A DNA stretch of 35,817 bases from Rhodocyclaceae bacterium. Its GTDB lineage: Bacteria > Pseudomonadota > Gammaproteobacteria > Burkholderiales > Rhodocyclaceae. Below, one piece after another: positions 16,735 through 24,383 of this stretch. The notes below the pieces were generated by a model. That model had not been told where the DNA came from, did no database searches, and saw only the letters and a list, made by a program, of their open reading frames with translations. Position 1 is the stretch's first letter, and each line of letters begins with the position of its first letter. The DNA is taken from positions 1 through 35,817 of the forward strand of contig JAQTZQ010000020.1 of the NCBI GenBank assembly GCA_028687645.1, given 5' to 3'. The translations under genes were made by a program, and so were the position numbers.

Positions 16735-17904
16735 TCAGTTAATCTTGCGCACAACACTGGCGATGGCCAGTGCATACCGGCCATCGAGCCAGCCACCACC
16801 ATTCACCGCAAGACCTATATTAGCTTTGGCCAACTGCCGACTGCCTGCACGCCCACGCAACTGCGTGCACAACTCGGCAATCTGCGCACACCCTGTAGCA
16901 CCCAACGGATGCCCACGACTCAGCAGACCGCCGCTCGTATTCACCGGGATACGGCCACCAATATCAGTTTCCCCGCGGCGCACCAAATGATGCGCTTGCC
17001 CTTCTTCGCAAATCCCGATTTCCGAGTACTGCAGCAGCTCAGCCGGTGCCGCCGCATCATGTAGTTCGATCATGTCGAAATCATTGGGACCCAAACCTGT
17101 CGCCTCATAGACCGCCTGAGTCGCGCGCTGAACAGGACTACCTCCAGCTCCCGGGCCGATCTTTGAGGTCAGCAGCTCAAGGCCACCCGCCCCAAGCCGC
17201 CGGGCATAGGACTCAGAACAAAGGAGTAGCGCCGCACCACCATCCGTGGTCGGCGAACACATCGGCAAGGTCAGCGGCGAAACAATCATGCGACTGCCGA
17301 TCACATCTTCAAGCGTCTGCGGCTTGCGCAGATGGGCCAGCGGATTGCCGGCCGCATGTCGCCGATTCTTGACCGCAACCCGCGCGAAATCCTCCGCCGT
17401 CGCATCGTAACGATCCAGATAGCTTTGGGCCACACCCGCGTAATACTCCATCAGCAGAGAACTGCTGGCGACCTCACCCGGAATGGCCTCTCCAATTTCG
17501 CCAATATCCGTCGCCCCACGCAAGGCATTGAAGGGGCGCGAACGATCTTCATGGTTGAGCTGCTCCGTGCCAACCACCAGCACCACCTCAGCCATGCCAC
17601 TCTTGATCGCCTCGAAACCGAGAAAGAGCGCAGAACCACCAGAGGCACAGGCATTCTCGACATTGATCAGCGGCCTTGCTGCCAGCCGGTGGTTACGCAG
17701 GGCCACCTGCCCACGAATCATCTCCTGCTGCGAAACGATACCCGCCGCTGCATTGCCGAAGTAAATCCGCTCCACGTCTTCAACCGGAATACCAGCATCC
17801 AACAACGCCTCATCAATGGCAGCAACCGCCAAGGCGCCATAGCCACGGCCCATGTGTTTGCCAAACGGCGTCATACCGACACCGGCAATCAGAACTTTGC
17901 TCAT
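16735..17904 (-). CDS. SCP2-type thiolase (acetyl-CoA acetyltransferase family)
   Basis: This 389-residue thiolase would cleave a 3-ketoacyl-CoA with CoA. The nucleophilic Cys86 is present in ENACASGGSA. The histidines His282 (IELHDAAAP) and His332 (RGHPLGATG) are also present. In SCP2-type thiolases the second acid/base Cys is found in HDCF or in a CxG motif near the end; here these read HDAA and VNGGG (Asn368), so neither position is Cys. The enzyme should still form the acyl-Cys intermediate but may be slow in the condensing direction or use another base. It is separated from the upstream CoA ligase gene by only 2 bases, so the two are coupled. Confidence 0.9.
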   Translation of the reverse strand: MSKVLIAGVGMTPFGKHMGRGYGALAVAAIDEALLDAGIPVEDVERIYFGNAAAGIVSQQEMIRGQVALRNHRLAARPLINVENACASGGSALFLGFEAIKSGMAEVVLVVGTEQLNHEDRSRPFNALRGATDIGEIGEAIPGEVASSSLLMEYYAGVAQSYLDRYDATAEDFARVAVKNRRHAAGNPLAHLRKPQTLEDVIGSRMIVSPLTLPMCSPTTDGGAALLLCSESYARRLGAGGLELLTSKIGPGAGGSPVQRATQAVYEATGLGPNDFDMIELHDAAAPAELLQYSEIGICEEGQAHHLVRRGETDIGGRIPVNTSGGLLSRGHPLGATGCAQIAELCTQLRGRAGSRQLAKANIGLAVNGGGWLDGRYALAIASVVRKIN

Positions 17905-17906
17905 TG

Positions 17907-19502
17907 TCAGACTCCTTTTACTGATTGCTGTGTCGGACCACCACCACCGATCCGCCCTTCATGACCCACCCAGTAGGTCTCACGAATCTCTTTTCGCATG
18001 ACCTTGCCGTAGCCACTCACCGGCAACTTCTCCATAAAATCCACAGCCTTGGGCTTCTTGTAACCAGCCATGTTGTTGCCACAATGCTTGATGATTTCTT
18101 CCGCCGTGACCGTCATTCCCGGCTGGCACTCAACCACGGCATGAACAGCCTCACCCCAATAGGCATCAGGGATACCGAAGACCACAACGTTGGCAACCGC
18201 CGGATGGGCAACGATGACTTCCTCGACCTCTCGCGGATAGACGTTGTTGCCACCAGAAATAATCATGTCCTTGGCGCGATCCAGCAGGAACAGGTAGCCG
18301 TTTTCATCAAAGGCACCAATGTCCCCGGTATGCAGCCAGCCGTTGCGCATGGCTTCCGCCGTCGCCTCCGGGTTGTTCCAGTAACCGGCCATCACGATGT
18401 CGCCACGAACAACGACTTCGCCAGCCTGTCCGGGCGGCAATTCCTGATCGTTGGCATCAACGACACGCGCTTCAACATCAGTCCGGATCGTCCCGGTAGA
18501 ACCAATTCTCGGATCGTTCGCCGCAGCCATGCGCGCCGTCACTGCCGCGTTCATCCCGGTAATCGTGATCGGCGACTCGCCCTGACCATAAAGCTGGGTA
18601 AACACCGGACCAAACGCCTTGATGGCATTGCGCAAATGCTCGACGTAGATCGGCGCACCGCCAAAGCAGATAGCGCGCAGGCTAGATAAGTCATATTTGC
18701 CCGGCTCAAACTCTTCAAGCATCTTGATGATCTGCGTCGGCGCGAGGAAAGCAATGTGCGACACCCGCATCCGCTCGATCAGCGCGAACAATTCCTTCGG
18801 CTCGAAACTCTTGTTCTCGAAGATCACATTGGTCGCCCCACGCGCCACTGCCGGCAAAGCAATGATCCCGCTGCCATGCGACATCGGCGCTGCATGTACA
18901 ACCACTTCCCCTGGCTGAATATTGTGCAGGTCAGCCAGGTAATTCATGATCACCACCCTCACCGTACGATGCGTCCAGGTGGCACCCTTCGGCCGCCCAG
19001 TCGTACCCGAGGTGTAAAACAACCAGCAGGGATCCGTCTCGGCAACCTCCACCGGCACAGCCAAACGAGCCGCTGGATCAAGCAGCGTCTCGTAGGTGGC
19101 AGCCCCTGTCGCCGAGGTCAGGCAGATACGGTGACTGACACCGGCAAAGTCACCGATATGCTCAACGATCCCATCCTGAAACTCGGCCCCGTGAATCAAT
19201 ACCTTGGCCCCGGAATTCCCGACGATGTAGGCAATTTCCTTGGCATGCAGGCGGGCATTGGTCGGCACCACCACCAGACCGGCAGCGAAGCACCCATAAA
19301 TCGTTTCCAGGATGCGCGGACTATTGGCCAAACAGAAGGCGACGCGATCACCCGCCTTCAGACCCAAAGCCAGCAAATTGCCGCCAATCGTCAAGGCGCG
19401 CTGATAAAACTCGTCATACGTGATTTGCTCATCACCATGAATCAGCGCCAAGGTAGCCGGATTCTGACGCGCCGCTTTCTGTAAGAAGATGCAGGTATTC
19501 AT
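17907..19502 (-). CDS. AMP-dependent acyl-CoA synthetase (class I adenylate-forming)
   Basis: From the ATG at 19500-19502 (531 residues; AAGAAGGA lies upstream) this is a full-length acyl-CoA ligase. It shows the P-loop YTSGTTGRPKGATWTH (163-178), the A4/A5 motif YGQGESPITITG, LHTGDIGAFDENGY, and the hinge DRAKDMIISGGNNVYPREVE. The C-terminal catalytic Lys is in SGYGKVMRKEIRE. It would activate the free acid or an acyl intermediate with ATP and CoA. The FadD3/FadD17-like style seen in steroid and terpenoid clusters fits the context, but the substrate cannot be read from sequence. It lies between the DUF35 gene (16-bp gap) and the thiolase gene. Confidence 0.92.
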   Translation of the reverse strand: MNTCIFLQKAARQNPATLALIHGDEQITYDEFYQRALTIGGNLLALGLKAGDRVAFCLANSPRILETIYGCFAAGLVVVPTNARLHAKEIAYIVGNSGAKVLIHGAEFQDGIVEHIGDFAGVSHRICLTSATGAATYETLLDPAARLAVPVEVAETDPCWLFYTSGTTGRPKGATWTHRTVRVVIMNYLADLHNIQPGEVVVHAAPMSHGSGIIALPAVARGATNVIFENKSFEPKELFALIERMRVSHIAFLAPTQIIKMLEEFEPGKYDLSSLRAICFGGAPIYVEHLRNAIKAFGPVFTQLYGQGESPITITGMNAAVTARMAAANDPRIGSTGTIRTDVEARVVDANDQELPPGQAGEVVVRGDIVMAGYWNNPEATAEAMRNGWLHTGDIGAFDENGYLFLLDRAKDMIISGGNNVYPREVEEVIVAHPAVANVVVFGIPDAYWGEAVHAVVECQPGMTVTAEEIIKHCGNNMAGYKKPKAVDFMEKLPVSGYGKVMRKEIRETYWVGHEGRIGGGGPTQQSVKGV

Positions 19503-19518
19503 TGAATGGGGTCCTTCT

Positions 19519-19926
19519 TCATTTAGAAGATGTGTGACGGAACCAGGCAGCAGACTGACACGCAATCGAGTCACCCGACATCGGCACATACTCGACCGGC
19601 ACATCGCAGGCGTAGCTATCCCAGTCGCCATTCGCATCCGGCACCAGGCGCGTCAATAACTGAACACCCTCTTCAAGCTTCACAACCCCAAGCGCATATG
19701 GCAGATCAGCCTCGAAGCCAATCGGCGCCCCCATGCGCAACACCGTAAAGCTATGCAGAACACCACGCCCAGAAGCTTTTTGCCACCCCAGCGAGGAAGA
19801 TTGACAGTGCGGACAAGCATGGCGGGGATACATATTCAGACCACCACAGTCATTACATTTCTGAACCAACAATTCGCCACGAGCCAAGCCCGCACGGAAT
19901 TCATCACGAATCGGGTTATGACTCAT
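19519..19926 (-). CDS. DUF35 OB-fold zinc-ribbon protein (thiolase/aldolase partner)
   Basis: This 135-residue protein has a rubredoxin-like zinc ribbon (Cys24, Cys27, Cys38, Cys41 in KCNDCGG and ACPHCQ) followed by an OB fold (GRGVLHSFTVLRMGAPIGFEADLPYALGVVKLEEG). Members of this family, such as the C-terminal part of ChsH2 in actinobacterial steroid degradation, bind thiolase-fold enzymes and are needed for their activity or stability. Its start overlaps the stop of the adjoining thiolase-fold gene by one base (TAATG), so the two are translationally coupled. Because that neighbour lacks the thiolase Cys, the pair resembles ChsH2-Ltp2. It may also serve the true thiolase two genes away. Confidence 0.88.
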   Translation of the reverse strand: MSHNPIRDEFRAGLARGELLVQKCNDCGGLNMYPRHACPHCQSSSLGWQKASGRGVLHSFTVLRMGAPIGFEADLPYALGVVKLEEGVQLLTRLVPDANGDWDSYACDVPVEYVPMSGDSIACQSAAWFRHTSSK

Positions 19927-21155
19927 TACTTTCCTCCCTTCGCGACCCGCTCAAGGAGCAGGACCTGCGCATCCATGTAGCTACCGCCAGTACCACCAAC
20001 GATGCATCGCTGCACCCCCGGAACCTGACGTTGCGATCCAGCACGACCAAGCAATTGACGCACCCCTTCAACCAGCAGCGCCGTACCACCGCCAACACCG
20101 GTATGACCCGCCGACAGCATGCCGCCATTCGTATTACAGGGCAGTTTGCCGCCCGGATCGGCCGCACCCGAAGCAAACCAGCGCGCCCCCTCAGAGGGCT
20201 CGCAGAAACCCAGCCCCTCAACCGCAATGGCGGTGACCGCCGCATAGGTGTCGTAAATCTGCGCTATTTGCGCATCTTCCGGACCCCAACCCGATTGCTC
20301 ATAGGCCCGTTTAGCCGCCGTGGCCCAACCCAACGCAGCAAGGTCAGGCTCCTGGCCGATACTGTAGTGGCTCACGCAACCACCCGAACCAGCCACCCGA
20401 ACCATGGTGTCCAGACCCCGCTTTTTGGCGTTTTCTGCACTGGTCATCACAAAAGCAACCGCACCGTCAGCCAGCATCGGACACTCCAGGGCATGCAGCG
20501 GCTCCGCCACAACCTTCGAGGCCAACACCTTCTCAACCGTCAGCGGCTTGCCGTAATACATCGCATTCGGATTGAGTTGCGCCCAATTACGAAGGGTGAC
20601 GCAGACAGAAGCCATGGCCTCCGGACTAGACTGGGTGGCATGCATGTAGCGTCGCGTAATCAGCGCACCAATGGCATTAAATTGCAGGCCCGTCGGCATT
20701 TCCCACTCACCAGGAATGCCGTACTTGCTCAACATCGTCACCATTTCATTCACGTCCGCCGAACCCCAGCGTTCGCATTGCAGAACCAGCACGGTGCGGG
20801 CATGTCCCGATGCAATCAAGCCCGAGGCCAGACGCACAGCGTTGTCGCTGGTCGAGCCGCCAGAGTGCACCATGAAGCTCGATTTCAGATGACCGATCAG
20901 CCCCAACTCTTCCGCCATGCGCGAGAAGATAAGGTCAGCTTGGTCCACAGCCGAATGCAGGTTCGGAATCAGCAAAATAGTGTCGACATCACGCGGCACC
21001 ATCTTGGCGTCTGCCAGCGCCAGCAATCCAACACGCGTCAGGTCACCAATAAAATTACGGTCCGGATAGCGCCCGGATGGCAATTCACCCACACCAATGA
21101 AGACCGGATCATTAGGCGACTTGGCGTCGACGTTCAAGGGCCAGGTATCAGCCAT
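19926..21155 (-). CDS. Thiolase-fold protein without nucleophilic Cys (Ltp2-like retro-aldolase candidate)
   Basis: This 409-residue protein has the thiolase fold (DGAVAFVMTSAENAKKRG, NTNGGMLSAGHTGVGGG) but cannot do thiolase chemistry. Where the neighbouring thiolase has NACASGG (Cys86), this protein has FMVHSGG, putting Val96 at the Cys position. The thiolase His of the HD motif is Tyr301 (QIYDTYAAV), and His351 remains in SAGHTG. Ltp2, the aldolase of steroid side-chain degradation, likewise lacks the Cys and depends on tyrosines, one of which (Tyr294) I recall at this position. It would cleave a tertiary beta-hydroxyacyl-CoA to a ketone and a short acyl-CoA. It overlaps the MaoC gene by 8 bp and the DUF35 gene by 1 bp. 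Confidence 0.87.
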   Translation of the reverse strand: MADTWPLNVDAKSPNDPVFIGVGELPSGRYPDRNFIGDLTRVGLLALADAKMVPRDVDTILLIPNLHSAVDQADLIFSRMAEELGLIGHLKSSFMVHSGGSTSDNAVRLASGLIASGHARTVLVLQCERWGSADVNEMVTMLSKYGIPGEWEMPTGLQFNAIGALITRRYMHATQSSPEAMASVCVTLRNWAQLNPNAMYYGKPLTVEKVLASKVVAEPLHALECPMLADGAVAFVMTSAENAKKRGLDTMVRVAGSGGCVSHYSIGQEPDLAALGWATAAKRAYEQSGWGPEDAQIAQIYDTYAAVTAIAVEGLGFCEPSEGARWFASGAADPGGKLPCNTNGGMLSAGHTGVGGGTALLVEGVRQLLGRAGSQRQVPGVQRCIVGGTGGSYMDAQVLLLERVAKGGK

Positions 21156-21639
21156 GAGCGACTCCTTCAGCCGGACGACGTTTGGCCAGCATACTTTGCA
21201 GGAAGGACATCACCTCTTCCTCGCGTTGATTACGAACCGAATAGCGCACTCGCAGCGTGCCGTATTTCGGATGGCTCACCGCATCAAGCTCGACCACTTC
21301 GGCATGAACCTTCAAGGTGTCGCCCGGAATAACCGGCTTCAATGCCCGCAGATTGGTAATTTCCAGCAGCGCAACAATCGCATCGCCGTAAAAACCACTC
21401 ATACCAACCAGACCGACTGCAATCGCAAAAGTCAGCGGACCGTGCGCAATGCGCGTCCCAAAGCGCGTCCCTTTGCCAAACTCCTCATCGATATGCAGCG
21501 GGTAATGATCCCCCGTCAGCCCCGCGAAGACCGTCAGATCACCGATATCAACCGTCCGACCCCGCGTTACAACCACGTCACCCAGCAAAAAATCATCAAA
21601 ACTCTTCGCCGATGGATCTCGAAAAATTCGTCCAGACAT
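21148..21639 (-). CDS. MaoC-like (R)-specific enoyl-CoA hydratase
   Basis: This 163-residue single hot-dog hydratase carries the hydratase 2 motif with catalytic Asp44 and His49 in LTGDHYPLHIDEEFG, and continues FGTRIAHGPLTFAIAVGLVG. The length fits a dimeric MaoC domain protein. It would add water to an enoyl-CoA, supplying the beta-hydroxyacyl-CoA for the retro-aldolase-like protein encoded directly downstream (8-bp overlap). It is the first gene of the minus-strand operon that runs at least to the crotonase-family gene. A good ribosome site (GGAAGG) precedes the ATG at 21637-21639, and an operator-like palindrome lies at 21661-21673. Confidence 0.9.
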   Translation of the reverse strand: MSGRIFRDPSAKSFDDFLLGDVVVTRGRTVDIGDLTVFAGLTGDHYPLHIDEEFGKGTRFGTRIAHGPLTFAIAVGLVGMSGFYGDAIVALLEITNLRALKPVIPGDTLKVHAEVVELDAVSHPKYGTLRVRYSVRNQREEEVMSFLQSMLAKRRPAEGVAHG

Positions 21640-21660
21640 CCCGATTACCTTCCGAATAAA

Positions 21661-21673
21661 ACAATCATTTGTT
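21661..21673 (-). promoter_or_regulatory. Candidate TetR operator in front of the MaoC operon
   Basis: On the minus strand AACAAATGATTGT is a near-palindrome (AACAA-N4-TTGTT extends by one base on the other side). It matches the site before the first tetR gene at 12 of 13 positions and shares AACAAATG with the other two. It lies ~22 bp upstream of the MaoC ATG, where a bound repressor would block transcription or the leader. Confidence 0.45.
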
Positions 21674-21859
21674 CAGAGTAACCGAGTACAATGCCCACCG
21701 TCAACTGCAGCCCGTGAATTGAAAAAAATCGCAGCCATCTCTAACCTAAAAGCCCCCCCAGCGAGTCATCTATAAGGCTTGGGGCATCACAGCGTAGCCG
21801 CGAAAAAGTTCCGCTCAGCTTAGAATCGGAAACAATGCCCACATCCCAGCAGACGATAC

Positions 21860-21904
21860 TTGACAATATTTTGCTGCCTGCTCTAACATTAAAACAAATG
21901 TTAG
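21860..21904 (+). promoter_or_regulatory. Promoter and operator of the second CoA ligase operon
   Basis: A consensus -35 TTGACA (21860-21865) and a -10-like TAACAT (21884-21889) are 18 bases apart. A perfect 8-bp inverted repeat, CTAACATT-N6-AATGTTAG (21883-21904), overlaps the -10 box and the start point. Its right half and the N6 recur exactly in the acyl-CoA dehydrogenase promoter. Confidence 0.6.
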
Positions 21905-21943
21905 TTCTTGATCATCGACAGAAGTCAATTAACCAAATACGAC

Positions 21944-23674
21944 ATGACCACACTCAACGCCCAAGCAAGACGAGAGCTTCTGCAATCAGGACATCCAAAG
22001 TGGGTGCCGATGACGATCTCCCAAGCACTTGACCAAGCAACAAGCCGCTATGGCAGCAGGCCATTAGTCATCACAGGGGAAAAGAGTTACTCCTATCAGG
22101 AGATACAGTCATGGTCGCGTGAAATTGCAGCAGGACTCATCGCCGGTGGTCTAAAAGCGGGCGACCATGTCGCAATAGTAATTGGTAATTATCCTGAATT
22201 CGTGGCAATCAAATTTGCCATAGCCCGCGTCGGTGCCGTTGCTGTTCCGATGAACTATCTGCTCCGTCATAACGAAATGAACTACGTGCTGGAGCAATCT
22301 GACAGCACCGTGCTATTCATCATGAATGCCATGCGGGATCGAGACTATCTTGCCGATCTGGACCAGATAATCCCAGGCTGGGAAACTCAGGGGGGTGGTA
22401 GTCACCTTCCTAAGTTGCGAGAGGTTATCGTCATCGACATCGATGGCAACATGCGATCGAATGCAAAAACACTGGGAACATTAATCGCTCAAGGTAATAG
22501 CGACTCCTTCGATCAACTTGCATTATGCGAGAAAAATGCTGATCCGGACTTTCGTTCCGACATCGTTTATACCTCGGGCACTACTGGCCGACCAAAAGGT
22601 GTGATGCTGACGCACCAAATGGTCCTTCGTGCTGCCTACGCATCGGCCTATGTTCGTGCATTTGAGGACGGCCGGAGAATTTTGTTCGCGCTACCCATGT
22701 ATCATGTGTTTGGCTACGTTGAATGCCTAATGGCCAGCATATTTGCTGGTGGCGCCATCATTCCACAAGCCATTTTTGATGCAGCGCAAATGCTTGACTT
22801 TGTCCAAAAACATCGTGCCAGCGAAATCGTATGCGTTCCAACAATGACGCTGAAACTCCTCGAAATAGCGCAGCAACACCCGATAGATCACTCGAGTCTC
22901 ATTGCAGTTTTTAACTCCGGTGGCGATTCACCTCCGACCATCTGGCAAGATATCAGATCAATTCTTGGCGCTTCTGAGGTTTTAACTGGTTATGGCATGA
23001 GCGAAACCACCGCCTCTACTACCTGCACCTTGCCTGAGGAGCCGGACAAGTATGTACTAAGAACCAATGGCAAACTTAAGCAGGCAGGCATTGCAGGAGC
23101 AGGACTTCCCCACGAGCATCTTGCGACCTACAAGACCATCGATCCGGAGACAGGGGCAGATCTGCCATTTGGCGTCGCGGGTGAATTAATGGCACGCGGC
23201 CCCATCGTCACAAAAGGCTATTACAACAAGCCAGACGAAACCAAAGCTGCATTCAACGCCGATGGATGGTTACATACGGGCGATGTTGGGACTATCACGG
23301 CGGAAGGCTACCTAACGCTGACTGGCCGCATCAAGGAAACTTATCGCTGTGGCGGCGAAATGGTGATGCCGCAAGAAATCGAATCCGTTCTAATTGAACA
23401 CCCCCTCGTTGCCCAAGCATCAGCGGTTGGAATTCCTGACAAAAAGATGGGTGAAGTCGGCTGTGTATGTATTGTCTGCAAGGGTGACAAACAACCAGAT
23501 GCACAGGAGCTGATTGATTTCTGTGCTGCGCGATTGGCACGCTTCAAGGTTCCCCGTCACATCATTTTCCTGACTCCAGACGAAGTGCCACGCACCGCCA
23601 CAGGTAAGGTACAGAAATTTCGCCTTGGAGACATCGCAAAACAACGGATTGCGGAACTTGCTAGCCGACAATAA
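21944..23674 (+). CDS. AMP-dependent acyl-CoA synthetase (second, plus-strand)
   Basis: This 576-residue ligase (ATG at 21944; a TTG at 21908 is an alternative start and the ribosome site is weak for both) carries YTSGTTGRPKGVMLTH (209-224), YGMSETTAS, LHTGDVGTITAEGYLTLTGR, the hinge GRIKETYRCGGEMVMPQEIE and the C-terminal Lys in PRTATGKVQKFRLG. It is distinct from the minus-strand ligase and more AT-rich. It is probably the entry enzyme for the free acid, because it heads an operon with an ABM-domain protein, a ferredoxin and a ferredoxin reductase and is divergent from the degradation operon. A TetR-type inverted repeat covers its promoter, so induction by an acyl-CoA product is likely. Confidence 0.9.
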   Translation: MTTLNAQARRELLQSGHPKWVPMTISQALDQATSRYGSRPLVITGEKSYSYQEIQSWSREIAAGLIAGGLKAGDHVAIVIGNYPEFVAIKFAIARVGAVAVPMNYLLRHNEMNYVLEQSDSTVLFIMNAMRDRDYLADLDQIIPGWETQGGGSHLPKLREVIVIDIDGNMRSNAKTLGTLIAQGNSDSFDQLALCEKNADPDFRSDIVYTSGTTGRPKGVMLTHQMVLRAAYASAYVRAFEDGRRILFALPMYHVFGYVECLMASIFAGGAIIPQAIFDAAQMLDFVQKHRASEIVCVPTMTLKLLEIAQQHPIDHSSLIAVFNSGGDSPPTIWQDIRSILGASEVLTGYGMSETTASTTCTLPEEPDKYVLRTNGKLKQAGIAGAGLPHEHLATYKTIDPETGADLPFGVAGELMARGPIVTKGYYNKPDETKAAFNADGWLHTGDVGTITAEGYLTLTGRIKETYRCGGEMVMPQEIESVLIEHPLVAQASAVGIPDKKMGEVGCVCIVCKGDKQPDAQELIDFCAARLARFKVPRHIIFLTPDEVPRTATGKVQKFRLGDIAKQRIAELASRQ

Positions 23675-23733
23675 AGCAAAAAATATCGCGCTATGCCTTG
23701 CATAAAAATATGCCGCGACAGATTGGAGAAAAA

Positions 23734-24033
23734 ATGGTTATTGAACGTGTAGAACTGCTAATTAAGACCGGACAGGAATCGGCTTTCGAAACCGCCATGG
23801 TTCGTGGTCAGGCCTTACTTGCATCGGCCGCTGACTGTCGTTCTGTAACTATTGCGCGCGGAGTTGAAAATGCTGAGAAATTCCTGCTCCTCCTCGAGTG
23901 GGATTCGCTGACCGCACATACAAACTTTACACAAACGACAGAATTCGCGCAGTTCCGTGAAATTGCTGGGCCTTTCTTTGCCGCACGGCCTGCTATGGAA
24001 CATTTTTCGCCAGTAATAAACTTGGCCGCCTAA
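23734..24033 (+). CDS. Antibiotic biosynthesis monooxygenase (ABM) domain protein
   Basis: From the ATG at 23734 (GGAG five bases upstream) this is a 99-residue dimeric alpha-beta barrel protein: VIERVELLIKTGQESAFETA, then RSVTIARGVENAEKFLLLLEWDSLTAH and FREIAGPFFAARPAMEHF. The EKFLLLLEWDS strand is typical of ABM/YgiN-like proteins. Known members are cofactor-less oxygenases of quinols or heme-degrading enzymes, but many are of unknown role. It has no obvious cofactor residues. Its place between a CoA ligase and a ferredoxin pair hints at a role in the redox step or in aldehyde/hydroxy product handling, which is inference only. Confidence 0.7.
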   Translation: MVIERVELLIKTGQESAFETAMVRGQALLASAADCRSVTIARGVENAEKFLLLLEWDSLTAHTNFTQTTEFAQFREIAGPFFAARPAMEHFSPVINLAA

Positions 24034-24070
24034 TCTGGCCCACATAACAAACCAAATGGAGACTCCATAA

Positions 24071-24376
24071 ATGCCACACGTAGTTACTGATAATTGCCAA
24101 CGTTGCCGCTTTACCGAGTGCGTCGTTACTTGCCCAACCGCTTGTTTTCATGGCGATGCAGATATGTTGTACATCGATAGCGTCGCATGCATTGACTGCG
24201 CAGCCTGCGTTACTGCATGCCCGGTACGCGCGATCTATGAACTCACCGACCTGCCAGAAGACAAGGCTCACTGGGGACCTATCAATGCAGAGCGAGCAAT
24301 GATCCTACCTATTGTTGACCACAAGCAAGAGCCGTTGTCGACAGCAAATGCTCGCAGAACTGAACTAGGCTACTGA
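24071..24376 (+). CDS. Seven-iron (3Fe-4S/4Fe-4S) ferredoxin, FdI type
   Basis: This 101-residue ferredoxin has nine cysteines in the pattern of Azotobacter FdI shifted by one: Cys9, Cys17 and Cys50 for the 3Fe-4S cluster, Cys21, Cys40, Cys43 and Cys46 for the 4Fe-4S cluster, with Cys12 and Cys25 as the free ones. The text reads NCQRCRFTECVVTCPTACF and CIDCAACVTACPVRAI. The long acidic C-terminal tail is also typical. It lies 37 bp after the ABM gene and 7 bp before a ferredoxin-NADP reductase, with which it should exchange electrons. The final electron acceptor (a P450, Rieske oxygenase or reductase) is not in this window. The ribosome site GGAG is at proper distance. Confidence 0.93.
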   Translation: MPHVVTDNCQRCRFTECVVTCPTACFHGDADMLYIDSVACIDCAACVTACPVRAIYELTDLPEDKAHWGPINAERAMILPIVDHKQEPLSTANARRTELGY

Positions 24377-24383
24377 GTAAATC

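Noticed and set aside
20031-21332. Long plus-strand frame antisense to the thiolase-fold gene
   Set aside because: It arises from the GC-rich codons of the overlapping operon; no domain or ribosome site was seen.
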